From Psilocybe azurescens (taxonomy: Eukaryota > Basidiomycota > Agaricomycetes > Agaricales > Agrocybaceae), in NCBI GenBank assembly GCA_023853785.1, contig JAJIRX010000606.1, forward strand, positions 1 through 32,077: a stretch of 32,077 nt of DNA, given 5' to 3'. The translations under genes and the position numbers were made by a program. Numbering within the stretch: position 1 is the stretch's first letter; every line of letters starts with the position of its first letter. Below the pieces are notes generated by a model. That model worked only from the letters and a program-made list of their open reading frames with translations. It was not told the DNA's origin and made no database searches. Below are positions 18,138-31,110 of the stretch, piece by piece.

Positions 18138-21100
18138 ATGGTCAAAGTTCCCTGCCATTGTGCATTCTACAAGTGCGGAGGCAAAGATATCGACCCTCGT
18201 ACCCAGAAGGCCCACTCCCTTCGTGATCGAACAGCCCAGGAGCATCAGCATGCAGGCGCTCCCAGTCAATCTGCTTTAGCCCAGAAAGCTGTTGACGCTG
18301 CGGAAGACGTTATTCAGAACCAACTTGATACCATAATTCAACATCTGGCTACGGCTTAAAACTATCCAACTCCCGAAAGCAGATTCTTCCCTTGATATCG
18401 TCCACGATCTATCCCCGTCTCTGTATCAGCCTACGGAGGACTCATCTGTGAGGATTGCCCGTGTACATTGGGTCCTTGAAACGTCTGAGTGAAATAGAAT
18501 TTTCAGCCAGTACCCTACAACGCCGGAAGTCGCCACCAAACTTCACCATTCGCAGAGATTGCCTTTCCTTCGTGCTCCACTATTCCCGTTGGCCAAATCA
18601 ATTGACAATTGCCGCCATCTCGAATCAGATCTTACCAAAATTACCTGCAAATCTCCAGCCGTCACTGCAGCTAAGGACGCCGTCCGGAAACAAGTTGATG
18701 TCATCAAGAGAATGTTGCAATCTGCAAAGGAAGATTGGGAAAAGGCCCAAGAAGTTGTCCAGCACCCTAAGAAATCTTCCATCGAATACTCAAACGGTAA
18801 TTGACATCCCAGTCGTGATTCCAACACACTATTTATACTTACTCTTGGTAACCTCTAGACCATCATTTTAAACCTCTCATGTCGTCGAGTGATCCTCTAA
18901 TCCAACTTTCTATATTCATGGTCATTGCTTGCCAGGTCATATCGGGAACTAATCGCAGGGGATGTGCTCTTTTATATGCCATGTTGCGTTATATCGTTCA
19001 GCTATGCCTCATGCGCGAGCATTCATCGCTCTCCCAGCGCTGACGTCAAGTTACTGTCTGATTTCCCAATCGACCCTCGTACCGCTGACAAGGAATTCAA
19101 CCTTGACGCCAAGGCCACTATCTATGCCGTTTGCCCCGACACTGATTGTCACGCCTCCTACAAGCCAACGTTCAATGAAGGATCGCCGATACCCATATAT
19201 CCCTCCTTTTGCACCCATCGTCGCTTTGGAATACGGTGCAAAACGCCCCTTGTTTGCCCCCCGCGATTATTTCAGGCTCTATGATTTCGGTTCCGATCAA
19301 AACATATGTGGCCTACGACTTGAAGGATTGGATTGGACGCCTCTTAGGGCAACCGGGGTTGGAAGTGAAAATGGACAGTGCATGGACTAACTCAGGCAGC
19401 AACGGAGAAGACATGAACGATATCTTTGATGGCGATATGCTGAGAAATTTCAAAGGGCCGAATGGAAACCTTTTCAGCGAAAGCGGCGAAGAAGGTCACT
19501 ATGTCTTCTCCCTGTCGGTTGACTTTTTCAACCCACTGTCGAATAAGCAAGCGGGAAAGAAGGTCTCAATTGGGCTTATATCTTTAGTTTGTCTCAACCT
19601 TCCTCCCGATACTCGCTACAAATCGGAATACATGTTTCTCGCTGGTATTATACCTGGCCCTCATGAACCTCCACTCGACATGTTGAACCACTATATTCGG
19701 CCTATTGTCGACTTTTTCTTGGAACTTTGGTGCCCCGGTGTTTGGTTTACACACACCCATTGTCATCCAAACGGAAGACTGATTCGGTGGCGCTATCGCG
19801 TGCTTAGTATGTGATTTAATTCGCGGCCAAAAAATTAGCAGGATTTGGTTCTGTTGCCCATAAGAATTTTTGCCACGTATGTCATTGTACCCGCGAACGT
19901 GCATGGCTATGGACACCTTGAGAATCACCTCTGGCGGCCCCGAACTAATGAAGAAACACGTACATCTGCACAGGCGTACATCAGTTCCACGACTAGACTC
20001 GAGAGTGAAGAAATATTTGCTCAAACAGGTGTACGATGGTCGGAGCTTCTGCGCTCTCCCCTATTTTGATCCTACCCGCTTTGTTGTCATCGATCCCATG
20101 CACAATCTCTTTTTGGGTGTAATCAATAAACATTTTCAGGACATTCTTGGTATACGATTAGACAAAGATCCAGACGTCGATACTCCTTCAATCGACTTGC
20201 TATTCTCCGATCGCTGGACCACCATGGATCCTGCAGACAAAAAGGGTGTTGTTCGACTAATGAAAATTTTAACTCGACCTCTCAACCAGGACTTGCAAAC
20301 CGAAATTGGCATGGCTTTATGGGTTAAAAGGTTGTCGAATCTCCGTCTTGCAGCACTGGACCTTGCTTGCTCGGAACTCGCGCATCGTGGGTGTAAACCA
20401 TTGGCCACTGACGGCCGTAAGGTTTCCCGTTTCACCCGGGCAGACTACGCCCGTGGTATTCTAGAATGGGTATGTTTTCATGTCTACGCATTCAGTATGT
20501 GATGATACTCAATGCACATATCACCTACCCACAGCGTAAAATCCAGGTCGAAGGCAAACTGACCCTTACGGACATGTCACTACATCGACCAATTGTGGCC
20601 ACATCTTCAATAAGGAAGAAATGGAACAAATTCATGATGACATCTCATCTACAATTACGCCTTCGTGGTTCACCTCCGTTCCAGCAAAGTTGGGATCTGC
20701 TAGTCACGGTAAACTAAAAGCGGACCAATGGCGAAGTTCTGGGCACTGTGTTCTTCCCTATTACCCTTATGCGTCTTTGGTGGTCTGCAGATCCAGGAGA
20801 TCCACGATCAGTGCGGTGCCGGAAAATCCTGGATGTCACGATTTCTCTCCTCTCCGCCGGTGTCTATCGCCACTTCACTTAAAAACGTCTCGCCGCCATC
20901 GCCGATGAGTACTTGCAGCACATGCAGGCTTACTTGAGCGGAATAAAAGAGCTCTTTCCGACCTTCAAATTTGTTCCCAACCACCATATGGCACTCCACT
21001 TGGCCGACTACATCCTTCTATATGGTCCTGTGCATTCTTGGTGGGCATTTCCGTTTGAACGTATGATTGGGATGCTCCAGCGCATCCTAACCAACTACAA

Positions 21101-21840
21101 ACAAGGTATGATTGATTTTATAAAGCAAGTTATGTGATATTTTATTTATTTCAATATGGGCAGGTGAATATGAGGTGACTATTGCTGAAAGTTTTGTCCG
21201 TTCATCGGAACCTTCGGGCGGATTCTTGAGCAAACAGGGACTCCTGAAGTTATTCGACACTGCAAGCCCATATTTCAGAAGTTTATTCAACCTCAGACCC
21301 GAGATACTTTGGCGACCGACATGTTAAGCTTTGCCATCAGGAACCTGGACGATGTTGATAACATTGACGAAAAACCGACTACTCCTAATACCAGAATCCC
21401 TCCTGCATTAATGTCCTGTATCCTCGAGACCTTTGATGGCGATCGCCCTAACTCTATCTCGGTGATATCGACACTCACTATCAAAGGAATCACATATTCA
21501 GTGGCTTCACGTCATCTGGGAAATAGCTCAGTTTTGATTGACTCGGGACGGCAAGGCGTAATGCTCCCCGCTCAGATTGAATACTTCGTACAGCTCTCCT
21601 TACCCGATAACCCTGAAACTTTGCTAATGTTTGCGGCTGCCCGACGCTATATGCCATCTGAGGTCAAAATTGATCCGTTCTCGTCTTTCCCTTTCCTCCC
21701 GGGCACAGTTATGGAGCAAAGAACTCGATGAACTCGAACTGTATCCACTTGATAATATCGCTTCGCACTTCGCCTATTGTCCCATGCGGTGGGAAGATCG
21801 CAATGTCATCGCCGTGGTCTCCTTATCTCGGGTAAGATAA
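18138..21840 (+). pseudogene. Tnp2-family (CACTA-type) transposase, heavily frameshifted
   Basis: Mobilises the element by cutting at its inverted ends. It starts VKVPCHCAFYKCGGK (Cys/His-rich N-terminus). Then TIYAVCPDTDCHASYKPTF (19117); KDWIGRLLGQPG...KMDSAWT; IFDGDMLRNFKGPNG; and the hallmark VSIGLISLVCLNLPPDTRY, FLAGIIPGPHEPPLDMLNHY (19560-19690). CHVCHCT follows, then DPTRFVVIDPMHNLFLGV (20070). The end holds KADQWR and GPVHSWWAFPFERMIGMLQR (21029-21088), which resembles the DUF4218 region paired with Tnp2 in CACTA elements. Last comes a domain with SSVLIDSGRQGVML and VIAVVSLSRV. Introns at least near 20470-20530 and 21105-21163. Frame breaks or stops lie at about 18358, 19300, 19800-19830, 19915, 20040, 20700 and 20880. 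As written it cannot make transposase. Confidence 0.9.
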
Positions 21841-22318
21841 CAAACCTATCTAATCTCCGTCTCACTGCTTATCAATTGCCTGAAGGAATACTAGGTTCGA
21901 GTGTGCTCAAATCGGGTTGCTAGGCACCCGCACAGAGGGGCCTTCAGCACCCTATTCCTTTTGGCGCAGTTCAAGTATAACTTTTGGCAGGATTTTTATT
22001 GTCGGTAAAATGTCACGATCGATTTTTACTTTTAGAAAGTATGAAATTATTGATAATAGTTGCCTTTCGATCGTTTTTTGTCCATAAATAATTTTAACAT
22101 TTAATTTGAGGAACAATTCTCCATAAATATCAAATGTTGCTATTGTTTTCGGTGGCACAAAATCTCCATAAAATTAAATATAAATCACGCCATAAAAGAC
22201 TTGTTAAATTTCTCTTGTTTCGACTATTTTGAGCCAGGTCACAGTTTTCATTTTAATTGTCTTTTCGATTAGGTGAAAGCTGGATAAATTCTAATACAAT
22301 CAAGCTAATATTTAACCT
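21841..22318. other. Right subterminal AT-rich zone of the transposon
   Basis: No gene is seen. Repeated CCATAAAA/CCATAAAT motifs (22082, 22122, 22166, 22191) and GGTAAAATGTCAC at 22004-22016, the last shared with the left end, suggest subterminal protein-binding repeats. Confidence 0.5.
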
Positions 22319-22357
22319 AGATTTTACCCTGCCTAAAACCCCCCCCTGCCAGCAGTG
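22319..22357 (-). repeat. Right terminal inverted repeat
   Basis: On the minus strand it begins CACTGCTGGCAGGGG, identical to the left end, and continues with a G8 run, TTTTAGGCAGGG and TAAAATC. The C8 run at 22339-22346 on the plus strand differs from the left end's GGGGCCG. Confidence 0.88.
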
Positions 22358-22360
22358 TCA
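22358..22360. repeat. Target-site duplication TCA, right copy
   Basis: TCA follows the right terminus CAGTG directly, matching 5334-5336. Confidence 0.8.
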
Positions 22361-23839
22361 TCCTCGTCACAGGTAAATGTTTAGAAACGGAGGCACTGAT
22401 ACAATTAGACAGGGAAAAGACTGATCAACAAATACAGCTGGATTGGGTTTTAAATCGATCAAGCCAGGCACTCACTGCGGTTTGATATGGGTCAGGTGCA
22501 TGAAGTTCAAAGAGCCCCCGCAGAGTCATTTCTGTCACTGTACAGCCCGCCAAAATATTGAAGGCAATCTTCAACTAAGAAAGAGAAAGAGAAAATATCA
22601 CCAGATGAAACCAAACATTGAGAAAGAAGTGTAACGATACGGATTGGCTTCCTGGCTAATCAGTGAGATTTCCCATTTCGACATATCAGCTCATGGGAGT
22701 GTGACGAGTCCACCTGGGACGGCAACCATGAGACCGACATGTCCTCAGTCCAGGGAACCTGATGGGGAATGGGTGCCGAACTATATTGCCGGGCGCCTAC
22801 AGTTAAGTGAGCTTTCGCTGGATATAAGTATCTTGGAAGTCAGGTGGGGTTTAGACAGACAAGTTTACACACTGACAGCGGCGCGACACTGACTATGGTC
22901 AAAGAACACGCCTGGGTATTAGAGCGCGATCCAGACCTCAGGGAAAATCTGTTTGTTTCGGTCCTCGGACCTCAGTAACAAAGAAAGGGCCACTCAGCTC
23001 ACGAAGAGTAGCAATGGTATGAGAGTTTTACACGATCCACCATCGAACGCCATTCCATGTCTGGAGTCATCGGACAGATGTGGTGCGAGAAGAACCTAAC
23101 CGGCCTTCAAGAGCTTCGTCATGGGACACAATGAATTAAGTACTGAACTGACTGCGGACGTAACCACTATTTCCACTGAGGCTCGCGGGACGCTACCATC
23201 TCCACTGTCGTAGGCGAAGCAAAGCGTTCAACGTGATAAATATATAGGATAACAGTGAAGTGAGGTCGAGAAAACTTAAAGTGACGTACGTCATGAACAG
23301 ATATCTCAACTCAAATGTCCTGTGACCGTGTCTGCCCGACATCATCGCTCGGTATCGCCCCTTCCGCATCATGTCGGCAGTCACCTGATATTTTGGGGAA
23401 GAAAAGAAGAACAAGTGACCCATAACATAGACGATGCTTTCGCGAACAGAACTTCTCTTATCGTATCAAGATCAATGTTGACGTTGTGATTCGAATACCA
23501 TTCGAGAGAGAGACTTCGATAAGAAGACTCGCCTAATACGCAATGTTTTCGGGATTTACAGAGCAGGTGCAAGACCCATCAAAGATGTGGGGCAGATATT
23601 TGTAAAGCATCCGGTAGGAGCTACTTTCCGTTTGGTCAGTCAAACTTTATCAAGAGGAACACGGCAAGAAACAAAGTGTCACCCGCCCGTGCCTACTAAG
23701 CCCTTTTGATATTAAAAACGAGACTACATGTGGGCTACACTGCAGAAATGCCTTGTCAATACACTCGTCGAAGTCCAGAAGGGAACGGACGACTCAACAA
23801 ATATAAAGAATGAGTGACGTAAATGATTATAGCTGCTTG
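22361..23839. other. Intergenic, no supportable gene
   Basis: About 1.5 kb between the transposon and the 3' end of RVB1. Short open frames (for example 22443-22634 and 22644-22892) show no recognisable motif or linked exons. No inverted repeats, hairpin cores or RNA genes were noticed. Confidence 0.55.
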
Positions 23840-26249
<2,410 letters not shown>

Positions 26250-26316
26250 GAACTGTTCACGGCGGCGGCGACCTACAACATGATTTATTTTCCCACGAGT
26301 CTTGGCCCCTCGGCGT

Positions 26317-26350
26317 CAACGTCTCAACGTTCTCAAGCTCAACGTCTCAA
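26317..26350. repeat. Short CTCAACGT direct repeats upstream of RVB1
   Basis: Three near copies of CAACGTCTCAA/CAACGTTCTCAAG in tandem, about 70-100 bp upstream of the RVB1 start. They might be a promoter element or chance; nothing else is seen between 26250 and 26731. Confidence 0.4.
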
Positions 26351-26731
26351 GTAGCGCAATTCTAAGTCATGATATTCGAACATATTTTATTTATATTGTA
26401 GTGGAATATATTCAATGAGTAAGAATGAACTAATGCAGTTTTAAAGTCGTCCTCGAAGTAAGTCCTCGCGTCCATGATTTTTATAGAAGTACGTTGGCTC
26501 TGAGTCTGACGTCCACCAATATCGAGACAGAAATTCGGTCATCGTATAAAATTAATTAGTAAATTAAAAGTTGAGATATAGGGTATAAAATGTTTAAGCA
26601 TAAACGAGAGTCCATAAAATACGTGCATGTCCGATTTGTTGACCTGTTTGTGTTAACTTGAGGTTTGGAGGTTGGTTTTGAACATCGAGTACATAATGTT
26701 GAATTCGGCAGTCTTGTCTCACTAAACGACG

Positions 26732-28813
26732 TTATGCTCGCGGAATGGCAGCAAAAATGATGTCAAACTCCAGGCTGCGACTTTCAGGGGCCCTGTGACC
26801 ATCCTTCCGTCTATACATCTTCCTTTTCTCCTCCGGAGCAGGACGCGAAGCGCTCTTTATGACTTTGATCTGTTTCCAGCGGACATACCACTGTATTGCA
26901 GGAAGGGTGATACACGAAATCAAAATCCAGATCATAAGTATGCCAAAGTTCAAGCCAACTACAAAGTTCGTTAGTTCATTCAAAATAGCGGCGGTATCTC
27001 GGGACTTACGGGTGTCTTTAGTCCCAAAGGCGAGAGAGCGTATGGACTTCGATACGTTATAGAAAGGTGCAGCATATCCATAATGGAATATGCGTGGCAG
27101 CACGTCGATGGGAAATATACACACTGAAACGTCGACTGCAAAACCAAAATATTTCAGGCTGCATACGGAGGCTGAAGCTAGTAAACGAACCTATGATCCA
27201 AAGAATCATGAAGAATGGAATATACTTGGGAGTAAGGAGCGTTATTAGTGATTCCAGGGCGAGCCCACTAACACAACTCAGTTTAATTACAGAAACCAAT
27301 GAAGAAGTTTGGATTAACTTACACCGAGAGCATGCCAAACCAGTTACACATCCAAAAGACCAGGAAGCCACCTTGTCCATATCTACCGAATAATGTTAGT
27401 TGAACGCGCTGGTTATGTACTTGAACGATGACTCACTTTCTGGTCAAATCAAGTTTAAATGCCAAACTAAGCAAAGAATAGAATAACTATAATCGAGCCA
27501 TGGAGATGAGCATCGCTTAACGTCTGTAGCAAAGAAGCCTACCGAGAGTAAAAATAACCACAAAAAGAGGAAACGAGTCGGACTACAACGAGTGATTTGA
27601 AGCTCAATATAACCTCTAAACCTGAAACTTGACGAGCAGTGAAAGCGATCATCTAGCACTAAAATTTAGTGGTTTGGAAAAAGAAAATTGGATGCTCTGC
27701 TTACAACAATGAAGAACGACAAAATTAATAGATAAATGAGGCCAACGAAGACCACAGCACTGGCACTGAGGAAAACGGTGAGCTGACTTGTTGTGCAGAG
27801 ACAAATCGAAACATACACCGCTTGATTGGAATGGTATGAGATTAACGAGCGTATAAGAGACGGGATTCGCCACGGTTTGTGGTGAAGAAGACAATATGTC
27901 TACGAGGTTGGGTAAAAACGACAGTTCAGAAGCAAACTGAATAGCAAAGTCGAGTTTAAATGATTCAAGGGTCACCTGAACCTAAATTACACAAGGTTAG
28001 ACAATCGTTAATCAAGACTGTATTGGTACAAGAACTGAACCTACAATGGGCCGAATAAAAGCGCGGCTGGACAAATTGTGAACATAAAATCCGATGTCGA
28101 TTATTAGAAGGCCAACTCACTATGCATTCTCATTTCGCGCTTCTACCACATAGACTGTAATGGCCTGTGACCCATTGTATGCCGGGTCAGGGTTGTCGGT
28201 AGCGGCTTGAAGTCCGTCGCTGGCCCCTGCATTGACTGTCGGGTGCATTGAGAGTCTGAGAACTGGTACGCATTAAAAACTTTAAGCACTCACTGACGAC
28301 AGCCACCCAAGTTTGTTCGTCTTTGAGTGCATGGGCAACATCGGTGACGCCTTTATGAAACCTACTAGGAGGGATCACCTTCCATTTGATGACATGGTTC
28401 GACAAATTAACGTCGAGAAAGTTTTGGGTGACCATTTGTCCCACTCTACCGCCATCGAAGTCCTAGGAATAATCAGCACACGATTGGATGAGGAAAAGGA
28501 GATAACCCACCACAATCCAACCCTCAAAGAGTGCGCAGGAACTTTCCACAAGGAACCCCAGTAGATAGCAAAGACGGTAAATATCGTCAGAACGACCATG
28601 AGTAATCCAGATACGTATGATTTCAGGTATTCTATCCGAGCAGCTTTAACTGAAGGATCTCCTTTCTCAAAAAACCTTTCGTAAAGGGCTGACATGCAGG
28701 CAGTGAGGACCGTAGGCTGAGAATTACTGAAAGCTCAGCAACACTTGAAGTAACGATTGAGGAGTCCTTTCCCTCAAGGTGTTGACAGTGATGGTATCCT
28801 GAGAAGTAGTCAT
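26732..28813 (-). CDS. SNG1-like DUF3533 multi-pass membrane protein, several frame breaks
   Basis: Fungal membrane protein family related to yeast Sng1 (nitrosoguanidine resistance), plausibly a plasma-membrane or transport-related protein. About 12 exons. N-terminal part with membrane segment YVSGLLMVVLTIFTVFAIYW and GSLWKVPAH, then an extracytoplasmic domain (GGRVGQMVTQNF, HVIKWKVIPPSRFHKGVTDV, EQTWVAVV, INAGASDGLQAA, VEARNENAY). Several C-terminal membrane segments follow: FVGLIYLLILSFFIV, VSSF...LFYSLLSLAFKLDL, FLVFWMCNWFGMLSVGL, LLTPKYIPFFMILWII, FPIDVLPRIFHYGYAAPFYN, GLNFGILMIWILISCITLP; basic tail to 26732. Introns include 28510-28463, 28293-28236, 28120-28067, 28044-27982, 27436-27383, 27322-27268, 27190-27136 and 27009-26959. 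Missing bases are inferred near 28730, 28517 (G-run), 27835 and 27548 (T-run). Start could be 28813 (MTTSQDT) or 28695 (MSALYERF). Confidence 0.92.
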
Positions 28814-31110
28814 GCCTGAAAGGAAGGGAGGATGAAAGGGGAGTCTACAAGGCATTCGCTCACTTCAAATTGCGTCGGGAAAGTCGGGGGATAAAAGAAT
28901 CAGTACTTGAACAACACCACCGCCCTTTAAATTTCTAGTTAGAAATCGATCGAGACTGGTGGATGGGACCACCTCCGTCTCGGCCTGGCTGCAAAACTCC
29001 CAGGTTGAAGATCGAGTCCAACGCAAAGCGAATACCAGCTGGCTTAGTTGGAATTCATGGGTAGATTATAAAGTACCAGTCCCTTTGTCAGGCGTGTCGT
29101 ATTTTTCTGAAATTTCATCGACGTGATTGAAACGCAGCAGCTTAAGGTTCTGCCTTATCCATATAATAAGTCCACGTAACGCACCTGGTATGCAATTTTG
29201 AAGAGGGCAATGAGATATGTCCGTTGGATTTGACTAGTACTAAGCGATCATTCCACCCAGCCAGTATGTTCATTGAAGGAAGATTAATCTGTTTGAAATT
29301 ATGTTTCGTGAACTGCGCGAGCCTTCATTAAGGCTTGGCGGGAACTCTACGGCAGGATTTCTAATTTGCCTTCGGGCCATCGTGCTTCTCATAACTCCTA
29401 TATGACTTCTTCTGGGCTTTGGGCCTAAGCGTCCTGAAAGCCTCCACCAAATGATATCGCACAGGCAGTCCTCGAGAAAACTGCAGAGATCCAGCCCAAG
29501 GACGCGGTGTTAGGATAATCATCATCCCTTCTCAGCAATGAAGGAAGGCCTCTTCCGCGGTGTGTTTAATTTATCCCGCCTTTCTATTTGTACACTGAGT
29601 TGGACTGCAAATTTTAGCGACTTCATTCGGAATATACTGGCAACTTGTGCACCAGATGGCCCTGCTCGTCACTTTCCGGTGCCAATCGCATCCGTCGATC
29701 GACTCTGTCATGAATTGGTCCAAACCACCAGCACCATGCGGATGGCCACAAGAAACTGAACGCACAGGCGTTAAACATGGGCGATGTTGGCTTATATATA
29801 TATGGGATCAAGGACTAATGGTCCTCCTTTATTCTTTACGTTGTTGTTGTCCCCAACAACCGATTGGCCACTATGATAGGACATGTCTACCTCGACTGCG
29901 TTCAGAATCATACGTATGAGGATATATCATCTTTTGTAGGGGCTATGATTCGCTGGTAAACTGTCAGTTTAATTCACAGTAATTCAATACCTTTGTCACG
30001 GACAAGGGCACTGGAGAGATGGGGTTATTTATGCTAATCAGAATGGTTTGCAATAAATGCTACGTCACTGTAGATTCTGTAGCCACTGCTAGGGGTGGCC
30101 TACGCACCTGACCTTGATCTGGAACAGTTTATACCCATGTTGGTTGGGAAGCCAATTGAAGGATTGCGGCATTAGTTCCTCCAAACATTCATTCGGGATC
30201 AACATCAAGAACCATCCGTGAAGGCTTTGACACCGACATTTACATCCCAATAACGCTATTCATCCGTATGTCATCTCCTTTCAGTTATCTTTTATGCTGA
30301 ACAATTTATAAGACAACTATTTTATTGGTTATGACTAAGCTGCTTCAAAGTCAACTCCAATAGATTTATTGAATATTGGAATAACCGCAGAATCCGTAGC
30401 CAGAAAGACAAACCGAATATGTCAGGCTCGACACAAAGGCACGGGCTTACCTGTGTCCCCTGAGATTGGCCATCCCTTGGTAATCTTCAATCTGGCTGGG
30501 AGAATTTCTCCTCTATGGCATGGGTAATCAATGGAGCATCGTATTTAACTTAAAAATTTTGTTTCTAAGGCTTTTACATCAGTAAAAGAATGACCACAGC
30601 TTCCATGACATTCGTAGGCTTAGCATAGTCTCGAAGAGTAAAGACGATCATCATACAATTTGATGAAATTAATTTGTGGGAAATCAAAATACTGCCGTAG
30701 AGTTTCCCGCCAACGCTACTCCATGCACATGTTCACTCTTTGTGTGCATAAAGAAACGACGGAAGTAAGCTGAAGTAAGTGAGTCCGAATGAAGGAGCTG
30801 GAAAGAAAAGCACGCATTTATTGAAAAATCACATGACAAAACGCGTTGAGACACAATCTCGACGCGTCTTTTTGAGGGGTGGACACTGGGGCCGCGATTG
30901 AATCCGACTTAGGCTTTTTGCAGGTTATATGTAAGATAGTTATGTCGATACAGATTGTATATCAACTAGAATTTGCTTCTCCTGAATTGATATCCATAAT
31001 CGATACTTGCTTTTGTCCCCTTTCCGCTGAATCTGAAATGTTGATAATGTTATTGAGCGCCACTTGTGCGAAAGTCGACAACATTTGTTTTCTATTCAAG
31101 GGTCTTATTT
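28814..31110. other. Intergenic, no supportable gene
   Basis: About 2.3 kb. The longest open frames (29538-29759 plus, 29647-29919 plus and minus-strand overlaps) have no recognised motif. A small inverted repeat at 30841-30867 is listed separately. The region may hold the promoter of the DUF3533 gene at its left side. Confidence 0.55.
30841..30867. repeat. Hairpin with 11-bp arms and T-run
   Basis: ACGCGTTGAGA and TCTCGACGCGT pair around the loop CACAA with one G-T pair, followed by CTTTTT. The loop differs from the transposon hairpins. Possibly a structured RNA end, or chance. Confidence 0.45.

Larger units (their letters stand above)
5337..22357. mobile_element. 17-kb CACTA/Tnp2-type DNA transposon with passenger genes
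   Basis: The element is bounded by inverted ends starting CACTGCTGGCAGGGG and flanked by TCA duplications. Inside lie a Tnp2-type transposase (18138-21840, +) and five other genes: 5863-8328 (-), 9591-12276 (-), 12762-13220 (+), 14046-14924 (-), 15309-17060 (+). AT-rich subterminal zones (5375-5860 and 21900-22320) share the 13-mer GGTAAAATGTCAC at 5424-5436 and 22004-22016, as expected of transposase-binding subterminal repeats in CACTA elements. Three arrays of GGGTGTCT/C hairpins fill the gaps between genes. The length is large for an element with a single transposase. Inverted ends, duplication and transposase together define one unit, though some inner genes could be later insertions. 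The transposase frame is broken many times, so as written this copy is not autonomous. Confidence 0.85.

Noticed and set aside
5337..22357. Interpretation as a Helitron or Starship element
   Set aside because: Inverted CACTG ends, a 3-bp duplication and a Tnp2 transposase are incompatible with a Helitron, and no tyrosine recombinase captain gene was seen.
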